From: Asanoa ferruginea
GTDB taxonomy: Bacteria > Actinomycetota > Actinomycetes > Mycobacteriales > Micromonosporaceae
NCBI RefSeq assembly: GCF_003387075.1
Contig: NZ_QUMQ01000001.1
Location: forward strand, 7,006,001 to 7,070,000
DNA: 64,000 nucleotides
Reading direction: 5' to 3'
Positions 37,103 through 46,873 of the stretch are shown piece after piece. The notes under the pieces were generated by a model that worked only from the letters and a program-made list of their open reading frames with translations, was not told where the DNA came from and did not search any database. Position 1 is the stretch's first letter. Each line of letters starts with the position of its first letter. The position numbers and the translations under genes were made by a program.

Positions 37103-37630
37103 GTGGAGGGGATCGAGACCGCGCTGATCGTGCCGGTGCCCGAGGCGGAAGACGCCGTCGGTGCCTACCGGGCGCGGTACGACTCGGCCGCGCGGTGGGG
37201 GGTGCCGGCGCATGTGACCGCGCTCTACCCGTTCGTCGCGCCGGACGCGCTCACGCCCGACGTGCTCGACGCCGTGCGGGAGACGGTGGGGGCGACGCCG
37301 CGGTTCAGTGTCGAGTTCACCCAGGTCAGTTGGTTCGGTGAGCAGGTCGCCTGGCTGGCGCCGCGGCCCGACGCGCCGTTTCGGGCGCTCACCGAGGCGC
37401 TCTGGGCGCGGTTCCCCGACCATCCGCCCTACGGCGGGGCGTTCGCGGACGTCGTACCCCATTTGACGATTGGTCATGATGTTCCCGCCGACGCCCTGCG
37501 CGGCGCGGCGGCGGCGGTGACCGCGCGGCTGCCGCTGCGGGCCGAGCCGCGCGAGGTCTGGCTGATGGTGGGCGCGCCGGAACCGGACTCGTGGCACACG
37601 GCGGCACGGTTCGCGTTCGGTGCCGCATAA
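37103..37630 (+). CDS. 2'-5' RNA ligase superfamily (2H phosphoesterase) protein
   Basis: A 175-residue protein with the two HxT motifs of the 2H family: HVTALYPF in the N-terminal half and HLTIGH in the C-terminal half. Spacing of about 90 residues between them fits. Family members hydrolyse or ligate cyclic phosphate ends of RNA or degrade ADP-ribose cyclic phosphate. The GTG at 37103 is supported by the promoter spacing; the longer frame from 37055 covers that promoter. It stands alone between an unknown Rossmann protein and kdpD. Confidence 0.85.
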   Translation: MEGIETALIVPVPEAEDAVGAYRARYDSAARWGVPAHVTALYPFVAPDALTPDVLDAVRETVGATPRFSVEFTQVSWFGEQVAWLAPRPDAPFRALTEALWARFPDHPPYGGAFADVVPHLTIGHDVPADALRGAAAAVTARLPLRAEPREVWLMVGAPEPDSWHTAARFAFGAA

Positions 37631-37693
37631 CGGTGTAGCGAACGTGTCAAGATCGGCCCGGTGGACCGGCGCGGCGCGGGAGTATGGAACACG

Positions 37694-40483
37694 ATGGCTC
37701 GGGGACAGTTGCGGATCTATCTCGGCGCGGCACCAGGCGTCGGGAAGACCTTCGCCATGCTCGAAGAGGCCCAGCGAAGGGCCGGGCGGGGCACCGACCT
37801 GGTGATCGGGTTCGTCGAGACGCACGGGCGGCCGCACACCGCGGACATGCTCGACGACCTCGAGATCATGCCGCGCAAGGAGATGAGCTACCGGGGCGCG
37901 CGGTTCACCGAGATGGACGTCGACGCCATCCTCAACCGCAACCCGCAGGTCGCGGTCGTCGACGAGCTCGCGCACACCAACGTGCCCGGCTCCCGCAACG
38001 AGAAGCGCTGGCAGGACATCCAGGAGCTGCTCGAAGCCGGGATCACCGTGCTCTCCACGGTCAACATCCAGCACCTCGAATCGCTCAACGACGTGGTCGA
38101 ACAGATCACCGGCGTCGTGCAGAGAGAGACAGTGCCGGACAGTGTCGTACGCGGCGCGGATCAGGTCGAACTGGTCGACATGACGCCCGAGGCGCTGCGC
38201 CGGCGGATGGTGCACGGCAACGTCTATCCGCCGGAGAAGGTCGACGCGGCGCTGGGCAACTACTTCCGGGTCGGCAACCTGACCGCGCTGCGCGAGCTGG
38301 CGCTGCTCTGGCTGGCCGACAAGGTCGACGAGCAGCTCGACCGCTACCGCGAAGAGCACGGCATCGGCGCCACCTGGGAGGCGCGGGAGCGGGTCGTCGT
38401 CGCGCTCACCGGCGGCCGGGAGGGCGCCACGCTGATCAGGCGGGCCGCCCGGATCGCCGCCCGGAGCAAGGGTGCCGACCTGCTGGCCGTGCACGTCGCG
38501 CGCAGTGACGGGCTGGTCGACGCCGACCCGACCCTGCTGGGCCGGCAGCGGCTGCTGGTGGAGAGCCTCGGCGGCACCTACCACCAGGTGGTCGGCGCCG
38601 ACGTGTCGCGGGCGCTGCTCGACTTCGCCCGCGGCGTCAACGCGACCCAGCTCGTGCTCGGCGGCAGCCGGCGTGGGCGGATCGCCCAGCTCTTCTCGGC
38701 CGGGGTCGGGGTCACCACGACCGCGCAGTCGGGGCCGATCGACGTGCACCTGGTCACCCACGAGGAGATCGGGCGCGGCCGGCGGCGCTGGCGGGCCGGG
38801 GGTGCGGCGCTGTCGCGCAGCCGGCGGATCGCCGGTTTTCTGGTCGCGTTGATCTGGCTGCCGGCACTGACCGCGATCCTGGTGCCGTTCACCGACAACC
38901 TGTCGCTGGCCAGCGACATGATGCTGTTCCTGCTCGGGGTCGTCGTGGTCGCCCTGGTCGGCGGACGTTGGCCGGCGATCACCTCGGCGGTGGTGGGCTT
39001 CCTGCTGCTCAATTATTTCTTCACGCCACCGCTGCACAAGTTCACCGTCAACGAGACGGAGAACCTGCTCGCCCTGGCGGTGTTCGTGGTGGTCGCGGTG
39101 GCGGTCAGCGCCGTGGTGGACACCGCCGCGACCCGGACCCGGGAGGCCGCGGGAGCCAGTGCCGACGCACAGACCCTGGCAACCGTTGCAGGCAGCGTGC
39201 TGCGCGGCGCCCGGCCGCTGGAGGCGCTGCTGCGGCAGCTCCGCGAGATGTTCGGCCTGGAGTCGGTGACGCTGCTGGAGCGGGCGCCGGGAGCGGTCGA
39301 CGTGCCGGACCGGCGGCGCGATCCGGCCGCCTGGCGGGTGGCGGCCGTCGACGGCACCCCACCGAGCCACAGCCCGGCCGAGGGGACGGGCGACGTACCC
39401 ATTGGCGATGATCTTGCCTTGGTGTTGCGGGGGACGACTCTTGAGGCCAGCGACCGGCGGATCCTGGAGGCGTTCGCGGCCCAGGCGGCGATCGCGCTGC
39501 GCCAGGAGCGGCTCACCGAGCAGGCCGCCGAGGCGCTGCCGCTGGCCGAGGCCGACCGGATGCGCACCGCGCTGCTGGCGGCGGTCAGCCACGACCTGCG
39601 TACCCCGTTGGCGTCCGCCAAGGCCGCCGTGACCAGCCTGCGCAGCGACGAGGTGGAGTTCTCCCCGGACGACCGCGACGAGCTGCTGGCCACCGCCGAC
39701 GAGTCGCTCGACAAGCTGAGCCGGCTGGTGGCCAACCTGCTCGACATGAGCCGCCTGCAGGCCGGCGCCCTCGGCGTGGTGCCGGCGTCGCTGGGCCTGG
39801 AGGAGGCGGTGCCGCGGGCGCTCGACGAGCTCGGCAACGTGGCCCGGCCGGTGGTCCTGCGGATGCCCGACGACCTGCCGCTGGTCCGCGCCGACCCGGG
39901 CCTGCTGGAGCGGATCCTGGTCAACGTGATCGGCAACGCGATCCGGTTCAGCCCCGACGGCAAGCCGCCGAAGATCACCGGCAGCGAGCACGCCGGCCAG
40001 GTCGCGCTGCGGGTGATCGACCACGGTCCGGGCATCCCCACCGAGGCCCGCGACCGGGTGTTCCAGCCGTTCCAGCGGCTCGGCGACCACACCAACCACG
40101 AGGGTGTCGGGCTCGGGCTGGCGCTGTCGCGCGGGCTCGCGGAGGCGATGGGCGGCTCGCTGGTGCCGGAGACGACGCCGGGTGGCGGCCTGACGATGGT
40201 GCTGACCCTGCCCTCCGACGAGGTCGGCGTGGAGCCGACCGAGACCCGCGCGACCGAGCTGGCCGACCAGGCGATCCGGGAGCGGCTGCGGCGCTGGCCG
40301 CGGGACTCCCAGTTGACGTCGCGGCTCGGCTCGGCATCCCCGCCGGACCTGCCGGCGGACGAGCCCGCGCGGCTCGACGTCGGGCCGGTGCCCGAGCCGG
40401 TGCACCCGTCGCGGCTGCCCAAACCCGATCCGAGCGAGCCCGAACCGGGCCAGAGTGAAAGCGACGAGGACGACACACGGTGA
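37694..40483 (+). CDS. kdpD: Sensor histidine kinase KdpD
   Basis: A 929-residue sensor of potassium limitation. The N-terminal KdpD domain has Walker-like GAAPGVGKTFAMLEEAQRRA and VVDELAHTNVPGSRN; a universal-stress-protein domain follows (about 235-360); four membrane helices (DUF4118) lie near 385-490; a GAF-like region precedes the HisKA box SHDLRTPLAS and the HATPase N box NVIGNAIRFSP, G1 DHGPGIP and G2 GVGLGLALSRG. A Pro/Glu-rich tail of about 70 residues closes the protein. ATG 37694 or GTG 37661 may start it. kdpE overlaps by GTGA. No kdpFABC pump genes are adjacent. Confidence 0.95.
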   Translation: MARGQLRIYLGAAPGVGKTFAMLEEAQRRAGRGTDLVIGFVETHGRPHTADMLDDLEIMPRKEMSYRGARFTEMDVDAILNRNPQVAVVDELAHTNVPGSRNEKRWQDIQELLEAGITVLSTVNIQHLESLNDVVEQITGVVQRETVPDSVVRGADQVELVDMTPEALRRRMVHGNVYPPEKVDAALGNYFRVGNLTALRELALLWLADKVDEQLDRYREEHGIGATWEARERVVVALTGGREGATLIRRAARIAARSKGADLLAVHVARSDGLVDADPTLLGRQRLLVESLGGTYHQVVGADVSRALLDFARGVNATQLVLGGSRRGRIAQLFSAGVGVTTTAQSGPIDVHLVTHEEIGRGRRRWRAGGAALSRSRRIAGFLVALIWLPALTAILVPFTDNLSLASDMMLFLLGVVVVALVGGRWPAITSAVVGFLLLNYFFTPPLHKFTVNETENLLALAVFVVVAVAVSAVVDTAATRTREAAGASADAQTLATVAGSVLRGARPLEALLRQLREMFGLESVTLLERAPGAVDVPDRRRDPAAWRVAAVDGTPPSHSPAEGTGDVPIGDDLALVLRGTTLEASDRRILEAFAAQAAIALRQERLTEQAAEALPLAEADRMRTALLAAVSHDLRTPLASAKAAVTSLRSDEVEFSPDDRDELLATADESLDKLSRLVANLLDMSRLQAGALGVVPASLGLEEAVPRALDELGNVARPVVLRMPDDLPLVRADPGLLERILVNVIGNAIRFSPDGKPPKITGSEHAGQVALRVIDHGPGIPTEARDRVFQPFQRLGDHTNHEGVGLGLALSRGLAEAMGGSLVPETTPGGGLTMVLTLPSDEVGVEPTETRATELADQAIRERLRRWPRDSQLTSRLGSASPPDLPADEPARLDVGPVPEPVHPSRLPKPDPSEPEPGQSESDEDDTR

Positions 40484-41163
40484 CCAGGATCCTGGTGGTC
40501 GACGACGAACCGCAGATCCTGCGGGCGATGCGGATCAACCTGCGCGCCCGCGGCTACGAGGTGGACGTGGCGGCGGACGGCGGCACCGCGCTGCGCTCCG
40601 CGGCGGCCCGGCCGCCGGACCTGGTCGTGCTCGACCTGGGCCTGCCCGACATGGAGGGCACCGAGGTCATCCGCGGCCTGCGCGGCTGGACGACCGTGCC
40701 GATCATCGTGCTGTCCGGCCGCGCCGACAGCGCCGACAAGGTGGCGGCGCTGGACGCGGGCGCCGACGACTACGTGACCAAGCCGTTCGGGGTCGACGAG
40801 TTGCTGGCCCGGATAAGGGCGGTCACCCGGCGGATGGGCAGCACCACCGACGCGACCCCGACGGTCAAGGTCGGCGCGTTCACCGTCGACCTGTCGGCCC
40901 GGCTGGTCGAGGTGCCCGAGGGCGGCGCCGAGGTGCGGCTCACCCCGACCGAGTGGCACCTGCTGGAGATCCTGCTGCGCAACCCGGGCAAGCTGGTCAG
41001 CCAGCGCCAGCTCCTCCAGGACGTGTGGGGCCCGCAGTATCAGACGGAGACCAACTACCTGCGGCAGTACATGGCGCAGCTACGCCGCAAGCTGGAGGCC
41101 GACCCGGGCCACCCGCGGCACCTGCTCACCGAACCGGGGATGGGCTACCGCTTCGCCCCGTGA
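40480..41163 (+). CDS. kdpE: Response regulator KdpE
   Basis: A 227-residue OmpR/PhoB-type regulator. The receiver domain has the acidic pair DDE, the phospho-acceptor Asp in VVLDLGLPDM, Ser in VLSGRAD and Lys in YVTKPFG. The C-terminal winged helix (LTPTEWHLLEILLRNPGKLV, then ETNYLRQYMAQLRRKLE) binds DNA. The start overlaps the kdpD stop, so the pair is translationally coupled. KdpE normally activates kdpFABC, which must lie elsewhere. Confidence 0.95.
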   Translation: MTRILVVDDEPQILRAMRINLRARGYEVDVAADGGTALRSAAARPPDLVVLDLGLPDMEGTEVIRGLRGWTTVPIIVLSGRADSADKVAALDAGADDYVTKPFGVDELLARIRAVTRRMGSTTDATPTVKVGAFTVDLSARLVEVPEGGAEVRLTPTEWHLLEILLRNPGKLVSQRQLLQDVWGPQYQTETNYLRQYMAQLRRKLEADPGHPRHLLTEPGMGYRFAP

Positions 41164-41185
41164 GCCCGATTCTTTTTCCAGCGGG

Positions 41186-41213
41186 TGTCCTGCCCGCCGG
41201 TCCGCCGATCGTC
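41186..41213 (+). promoter_or_regulatory. ECF42-type promoter upstream of DGPF gene, module 1
   Basis: TGTCCT (41186-41191) and CGTC (41210-41213) are 18 bp apart. The same TGTCSN-N17/18-CGTC arrangement precedes the DGPF genes of both other ECF42 modules in the window. Confidence 0.6.
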
Positions 41214-41267
41214 CTTATCGTGGAGGCCGGTGAGAGGCGCCGGCCCGGCAGAGCGAGGAGCGCGAGC

Positions 41268-41618
41268 ATGCCACTGTACGCAGCGATGACCTACACGGCC
41301 GACGTCGACTGGACCCGGCCCGAGTATGCGGCGGAGATGGCCGAATACAACGAGTTCGGCCAGGCGGCCCAGGCGGTGCTGCGGGGCGGCAAGGCCCTGT
41401 ATCCGACCGCGACCGCCACGACCGTGCGGGTCAACGGCGGCAAGGGCGGCGACGTGGTGGTCAGTGACGGCCCCTACGCCGAGACCAAGGAGGCCCTGAC
41501 CGGCTTCTACCTGATGGAGTGTGCCGATCTCGACGAGGCCGTGCAGCTCGCGGCCCGGATCCCGGCCGCCTGGGCGGGTGCCGTCGAGGTGCGTCCGGTG
41601 ATCGACTTCGGGAACTGA
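41268..41618 (+). CDS. DGPF-domain (YCII-related) protein, module 1
   Basis: A 116-residue YCII-fold protein containing VVVSDGPYAETKEALTGFYL, the DGPF signature, and the closing AGAVEVRPVIDF. Such proteins are the genomic partners and targets of ECF42 sigma factors; their own activity is unknown. ATG 41268 follows GAGGAG. The ECF42 gene follows at once, so the pair is an operon controlled from the promoter at 41186. Confidence 0.88.
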   Translation: MPLYAAMTYTADVDWTRPEYAAEMAEYNEFGQAAQAVLRGGKALYPTATATTVRVNGGKGGDVVVSDGPYAETKEALTGFYLMECADLDEAVQLAARIPAAWAGAVEVRPVIDFGN

Positions 41619-41661
41619 CACGGACGAGCTGACCCGCCTGGTCCGGGACGAACGGGCCCGG

Positions 41662-42825
41662 GTGCTGGCCACCATGGTCCGGGTGACCGGCGACGTCGAC
41701 CTGGCCGAAGACGCGGTGCAGGACGCGGTCGTGCGGGCGCTGGAGCGCTGGCCGGTCGACGGCGTGCCGGCGAGCCCGCGCGGTTGGCTCGTTGTGACGG
41801 CGAAGCGCCGCGCGGTGGACCTGATCCGCCGCGAGGCGCGCCGCTCCGGGAAGGAGGCGGCCGCGATGATGCTGGCCGATCCCGGCGGCGAACCGCCCGA
41901 GGTGGTCCGCGACGACCTGCTCCGGCTGATCTTCACCTGCTGCCACCCGGCCCTGAGCGAGCCGGCGCAGGTCGCGCTCGCGCTGCGTACCCTCGGCGGC
42001 TTCTCGACGGCCGAGGTCGGGCGGGCGCTGCTGGTGCCCGAGGCGACCATGGCGAAACGGCTGACCCGCGCGAAGCAGAAGATCGCGCAGGCGCGGATCC
42101 CCTACCGGGTGCCCGCCGCGGAACAGCTCCCGGGCCGGCTGCGGGCCGTCGCGGCCACGATCTATCTGATCTTCAACGAGGGGTACGCCGCAGGCAGCGG
42201 CGCCGACGTCCTGCGCACGGGTCTCACGGCTGAGGCGATCCGGCTGGCGCGGCTGCTGGTCGCGCTGATGCCCGACGAGGCGACCGCGGGCGGCCTGCTG
42301 GCGTTGCTGCTGTTGCACGACGCCCGCCGGCCGGCCCGGGTCGACGCCGTTGGCCTGCCGGTGCTGCTGGCCGACCAGGACCGGTCGCGCTGGGACGCCG
42401 GCACGATCCGCGAGGGCGTCGAACTGGTCGGCACCGCGTTGCGGCGCACCGCCGACCGGCCGGACCCCTATGTCGTGCAGGCCGCCATCGCCGCCTGCCA
42501 CGACCTGGCGCCCAGCTATCGGGCGACGCCGTGGGACGCGGTGGTCTCCTGGTATGACGTGCTGCTGTCCATCTCGGACCAGCCGGTGGCACGGCTCAAC
42601 CGGGCGGCCGCGGTCGCCGAGCGCGACGGGCCGGCCGCCGGGCTGGCGCTGGTCGACGCGATCGACGGCCTGGCCGGCTATCCGTGGTGGCACGCGTCGC
42701 GGGCCGAACTCCTGCACCGCCTCGACCGCGGTGCGGAGGCGGCGACGGCCCATCAGCGGGCGGTCGCCTGCGGCCTGCCGGCGCCGCAGGCAGAGCGGCT
42801 GCGCCAGCGGCTCGCCGGCGCGTAA
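41662..42825 (+). CDS. ECF42-type RNA polymerase sigma factor with TPR-like C-terminal domain, module 1
   Basis: A sigma factor with region 2 (RVTGDVDLAEDAVQDAVVRA), region 4 (GGFSTAEVGRALLVPEATMA) and a C-terminal extension of about 200 residues (LLADQDRSRWDAGTIREGVE and similar) typical of ECF42. The GTG at 41662 gives 387 residues but cuts the first helix of region 2: family-like coding (DELTRLVRDERARV) continues upstream to about 41617, directly after the DGPF stop, without ATG, GTG or TTG. A CTG (41629) or another rare start is therefore possible. The extension is thought to control sigma activity in place of an anti-sigma factor. Confidence 0.9.
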   Translation: MLATMVRVTGDVDLAEDAVQDAVVRALERWPVDGVPASPRGWLVVTAKRRAVDLIRREARRSGKEAAAMMLADPGGEPPEVVRDDLLRLIFTCCHPALSEPAQVALALRTLGGFSTAEVGRALLVPEATMAKRLTRAKQKIAQARIPYRVPAAEQLPGRLRAVAATIYLIFNEGYAAGSGADVLRTGLTAEAIRLARLLVALMPDEATAGGLLALLLLHDARRPARVDAVGLPVLLADQDRSRWDAGTIREGVELVGTALRRTADRPDPYVVQAAIAACHDLAPSYRATPWDAVVSWYDVLLSISDQPVARLNRAAAVAERDGPAAGLALVDAIDGLAGYPWWHASRAELLHRLDRGAEAATAHQRAVACGLPAPQAERLRQRLAGA

Positions 42826-42873
42826 TTGGTAGCGGCCTGCTGGCGCCGCAAGCCGGGCGGCTCGCCGGTGCCT
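42770..42873. repeat. Partial duplication of the sigma factor 3' end
   Basis: The last codons of the ECF42 gene (42770-42822) are copied after its stop at 42832-42873 with a 12-base deletion; the copy reads GLLAPQAGRLAGAW against GLPAPQAERL and LAGA of the gene. The 62-bp period puts the copy out of frame. Confidence 0.65.
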
Positions 42874-42875
42874 GG

Positions 42876-43523
42876 TCAGTATTCGTCGTGGAGGCGCCAC
42901 CAGCTGTAGGGCTCGGTCTGGGGCCAGCCGAGTGGGGAGTCTTCCCAGTTTTCCTGCCGGCCGTAGGGCGTCAGGTCGAGGATGTTGAAGTCGAAGCGCA
43001 GCCGGTCGACCCCGCGGGCATCCGTGTGGTAGGTCTGGAACACGTCGACGCCGTCGGTGATGAACACGCTGAGGCCGAACCCGCCGCCGGCGCCGTGGTC
43101 GTCGCTGAACGTGGTGCCGCGCGACGAGTAGACCGGGACCGTCCACTCCATCCGGTGGCGGACCTGCTCGAGTTGCTCGAGCGGCATGTTGGACACGACC
43201 GCGTAGGAGACGCCGCGGGCGTGGAGGTGTTCGAGGCGGCCGACGTTGTCGGTGAAGCTGGCGCAGCCGGAGCAGATGTCGTCGGGGCCGTTGTCCATGA
43301 ACTGGTAGACGACGAGTTGGTCGCGGCCCTCGAACAGGTCGCGCAAACTCGCTTTGCCGTCGCGGCCGGCGAACGCATAATCGTCACGCATCCGGACCAT
43401 CGGCAGCCGGCGCCGGTCGGCGGCCAGCGCGTCCAGTGCGCGGGTGGCCGCTTTCTCCTTGACCAGCAAGGCGTCGCGGGCCGCCTGCCACTGCTCGCGC
43501 GAGACGATCTCGGGATGAGCCAT
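42876..43523 (-). CDS. DUF899 family thioredoxin-like protein
   Basis: A 215-residue protein of the DUF899 family with a thioredoxin/AhpC-like fold. SREQWQAARDALLVKEKAAT opens it, DQLVVYQFMDNGPDDICSGC carries a CxxC redox pair, and the C-terminus ends in the Trp-rich WWRLHDEY typical of the family. Members are often near DGPF/ECF42 genes (known association), as here. It may serve as a redox or stress enzyme. It converges with the ECF42 gene. Confidence 0.88.
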   Translation of the reverse strand: MAHPEIVSREQWQAARDALLVKEKAATRALDALAADRRRLPMVRMRDDYAFAGRDGKASLRDLFEGRDQLVVYQFMDNGPDDICSGCASFTDNVGRLEHLHARGVSYAVVSNMPLEQLEQVRHRMEWTVPVYSSRGTTFSDDHGAGGGFGLSVFITDGVDVFQTYHTDARGVDRLRFDFNILDLTPYGRQENWEDSPLGWPQTEPYSWWRLHDEY

Positions 43524-43576
43524 GGTCCTGTCCTCTCACCGTGAGTGATCAAACAACCCTATCCCGGGGGTACGAC

Positions 43577-44611
43577 ATGACGTTCACGCCTGGGCTGACG
43601 GTGAGCCGGCGGCTGCACGACGAGGTGGTCGGTCCGGCCCTGCGCGGGAAGCCCTACGCGGCGGCCCGGGTCGACACCGGCTCCGATGTGCTCGGCTTCG
43701 ACACGGCCCGGTCGATGGACCACGACTGGGGTCCGCGGTTGCAGGTCTTCGTCGCCGGCAAGGCCGATGTCGCGGCCGCCCGCGCGGTCATCGACGCCGC
43801 GCTGCCGGCGACCTTCCACGGCCTACCGACCCGGCCACACGCAGACGGCGGCCAACTGCTCGGCGTCACCGTCGACCCGCTCGACGATTATCTGCGAGAC
43901 AGCCTCGGGATCAAGGAAACGCCCACCACCGAAGACTGGCTGGCGCTGCCGACGCAGCGGGTGGCCGAGTTCACCGGCGGCGCGGTGTTCCACGACGACC
44001 TCGGCGGGCTGACCGCGGCCCGGGCCGCCCTGGCCTGGTACCCGGACGACGTCTGGCGCTACGTGCTGGCCGCGCAGTGGACCCGGATCGACCAGGAGGA
44101 GCCGTTCGTCGGCCGGTGCGGCGAGGCCGGCGACGACCTGGGCAGCCGGATCGTCGCCGCCCGGCTGGCCCGCGACCTGATGCGGCTGTTCCTGCTCCTG
44201 GAGCGCCGCTACCCGCCGTACACCAAATGGCTCGGCACCGCCTTTGCCCGTCTGCCCGGCGCCCCTCACACACAACTGGCCGCCGCGCTGGCCGCCACCG
44301 GCTGGCGCGAGCGCGAGCGGCATCTGGTCGCCGCGGCCAGCACGGCGGGGGAGCGCACCAACGAGGTCCTCGGCACCGCCGTCGACCCGACACCGGGCCG
44401 CTTCCACCACCGGCCCTACACGGTGCTCGGCGGTGCCCGGTACGCGGCCGCGCTGACCGCCAAGATCACCGATCCCGGGCTGCGCGACCGGCCCCTGGTG
44501 GGCGCCGTCGACCAGTTCGTCGACAGCACCGACGTGTTGTCGCATGTCGGACGTGCCCGGGCCGCGGCGCGCGGGTTCGAGGGACCGCCGGCCGGCCCGA
44601 ACGACCGTTAA
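43577..44611 (+). CDS. DUF4037 nucleotidyltransferase-fold protein
   Basis: A 344-residue protein matching DUF4037: GSDVLGFDTARSMDHDWGPR contains a GS and a DxD-like pair of nucleotidyltransferase type, though with atypical spacing, and the remainder is helical. ATG 43577 follows GGGGG; the longer frame from 43541 lacks a ribosome-binding site. Function of the family is unknown, with tRNA- or antibiotic-type nucleotidyl transfer suspected. Followed after 9 bp by the M24 peptidase. Confidence 0.82.
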   Translation: MTFTPGLTVSRRLHDEVVGPALRGKPYAAARVDTGSDVLGFDTARSMDHDWGPRLQVFVAGKADVAAARAVIDAALPATFHGLPTRPHADGGQLLGVTVDPLDDYLRDSLGIKETPTTEDWLALPTQRVAEFTGGAVFHDDLGGLTAARAALAWYPDDVWRYVLAAQWTRIDQEEPFVGRCGEAGDDLGSRIVAARLARDLMRLFLLLERRYPPYTKWLGTAFARLPGAPHTQLAAALAATGWRERERHLVAAASTAGERTNEVLGTAVDPTPGRFHHRPYTVLGGARYAAALTAKITDPGLRDRPLVGAVDQFVDSTDVLSHVGRARAAARGFEGPPAGPNDR

Positions 44612-44620
44612 GCTAACGGT

Positions 44621-45720
<1,100 letters not shown>

Positions 45721-45724
<4 letters not shown>

Positions 45725-46863
45725 CCATCGACCGCATCCTGCCCACCGAGGAAGCCGGAGATCTCCTCGACCTCACCGCGGAGATCGCCGACCAGGAACT
45801 GGCGCCGATCGCCGCCGACCACGAGGCCCGCCGCGCGTTCCCGCGCGAGGCGATCCGGGTCCTGGGCCGCGCCGGCCTGCTCGGCCTGCCCTACCCCGAG
45901 GAATACGGCGGTGGCGGCCAGCCCTACGAGGTCTACCTCCAGGTCCTGGAGATCCTCGCGTCGCGCTGGCTGGTGGCCGCCGAAGCGGTCAGCGTGCACA
46001 CGCTGTCCTGCTACCCGGTCGCCTCGGTCGGCACCGAGCAACAGCGCAAGCTGCTGCCCGACATGCTCGGCGGCGAGCTGCTCGGCGCCTACTGCCTCTC
46101 CGAGCCGCAGGGTGGCTCCGACGCGGGAGCGCTGACCACCCGGGCGGTCCGCGACGGCGACGCCTACGTCGTCAACGGCACCAAGGCCTGGATCACCCAC
46201 GCCCACGACGCCGACTTCTTCAACATCTTCGCCCGCACGGGCGGCCCCGGCCCGGGCGGCATCTCCTGCCTGCTGGCCGACGCCAACACGCCGGGCATCG
46301 TGCCGCAGGCGCCGGAGCGCACGATGGGCCTACATGCGTCGCCGATCTCGCAGATCGCGTTCGACGGCGCCCGGGTGCCGGCCGACCGGCTGGTCGGCGA
46401 CGAGGGCACGGGCTTCGGCATCGCGATGCGCGCCCTCGACTCGGGCCGGCTCGGCATCGCCGCCTGCGCGGTCGGGCTGGCCCAGGCGGCCCTCGACTAC
46501 GCGGCCGGATACGCCCGGGAGCGCGAGCAGTTCGGCACCCGGCTGGTCGACTTCCAGGGCGTCGGCTTCATGCTCGCCGACATGGCCACCCAGGTCGCCG
46601 CCGCCCGCGCGCTGACCCTGGCCGCGGCCCGGCTGCGCGACCACGGCCGGCCCTACTCGACCGAGGCCGCCAAGGCCAAGCTGTTCGCGACCGACATGGC
46701 GATGCGGGTGACCACCGACGCCGTCCAGGTGCTCGGCGGCTACGGCTACGTCGCCGACCACCCGGTCGAGCGCTTCATGCGCGAGGCCAAGGTGCTCCAG
46801 ATCGTCGAGGGCACCAACCAGATCCAGCGCCTGGTGATCTCGCGGTCGCTGGCGAAGGGATAG
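45721..46863 (+). CDS. Acyl-CoA dehydrogenase
   Basis: A 380-residue flavoenzyme of beta-oxidation type. YCLSEPQGGSDAGALTTRA and WITHAHDADFFNIFAR are the FAD-binding signature, REREQFGTRLVDFQGVGFML the second signature, and the catalytic glutamate lies in IVEGTNQIQR, at the position found in short/medium-chain enzymes. ATG 45721 overlaps the M24 peptidase stop by four bases, giving translational coupling. The substrate chain length is not readable. Confidence 0.94.
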
Positions 46864-46873
46864 CCTCGCGGTC

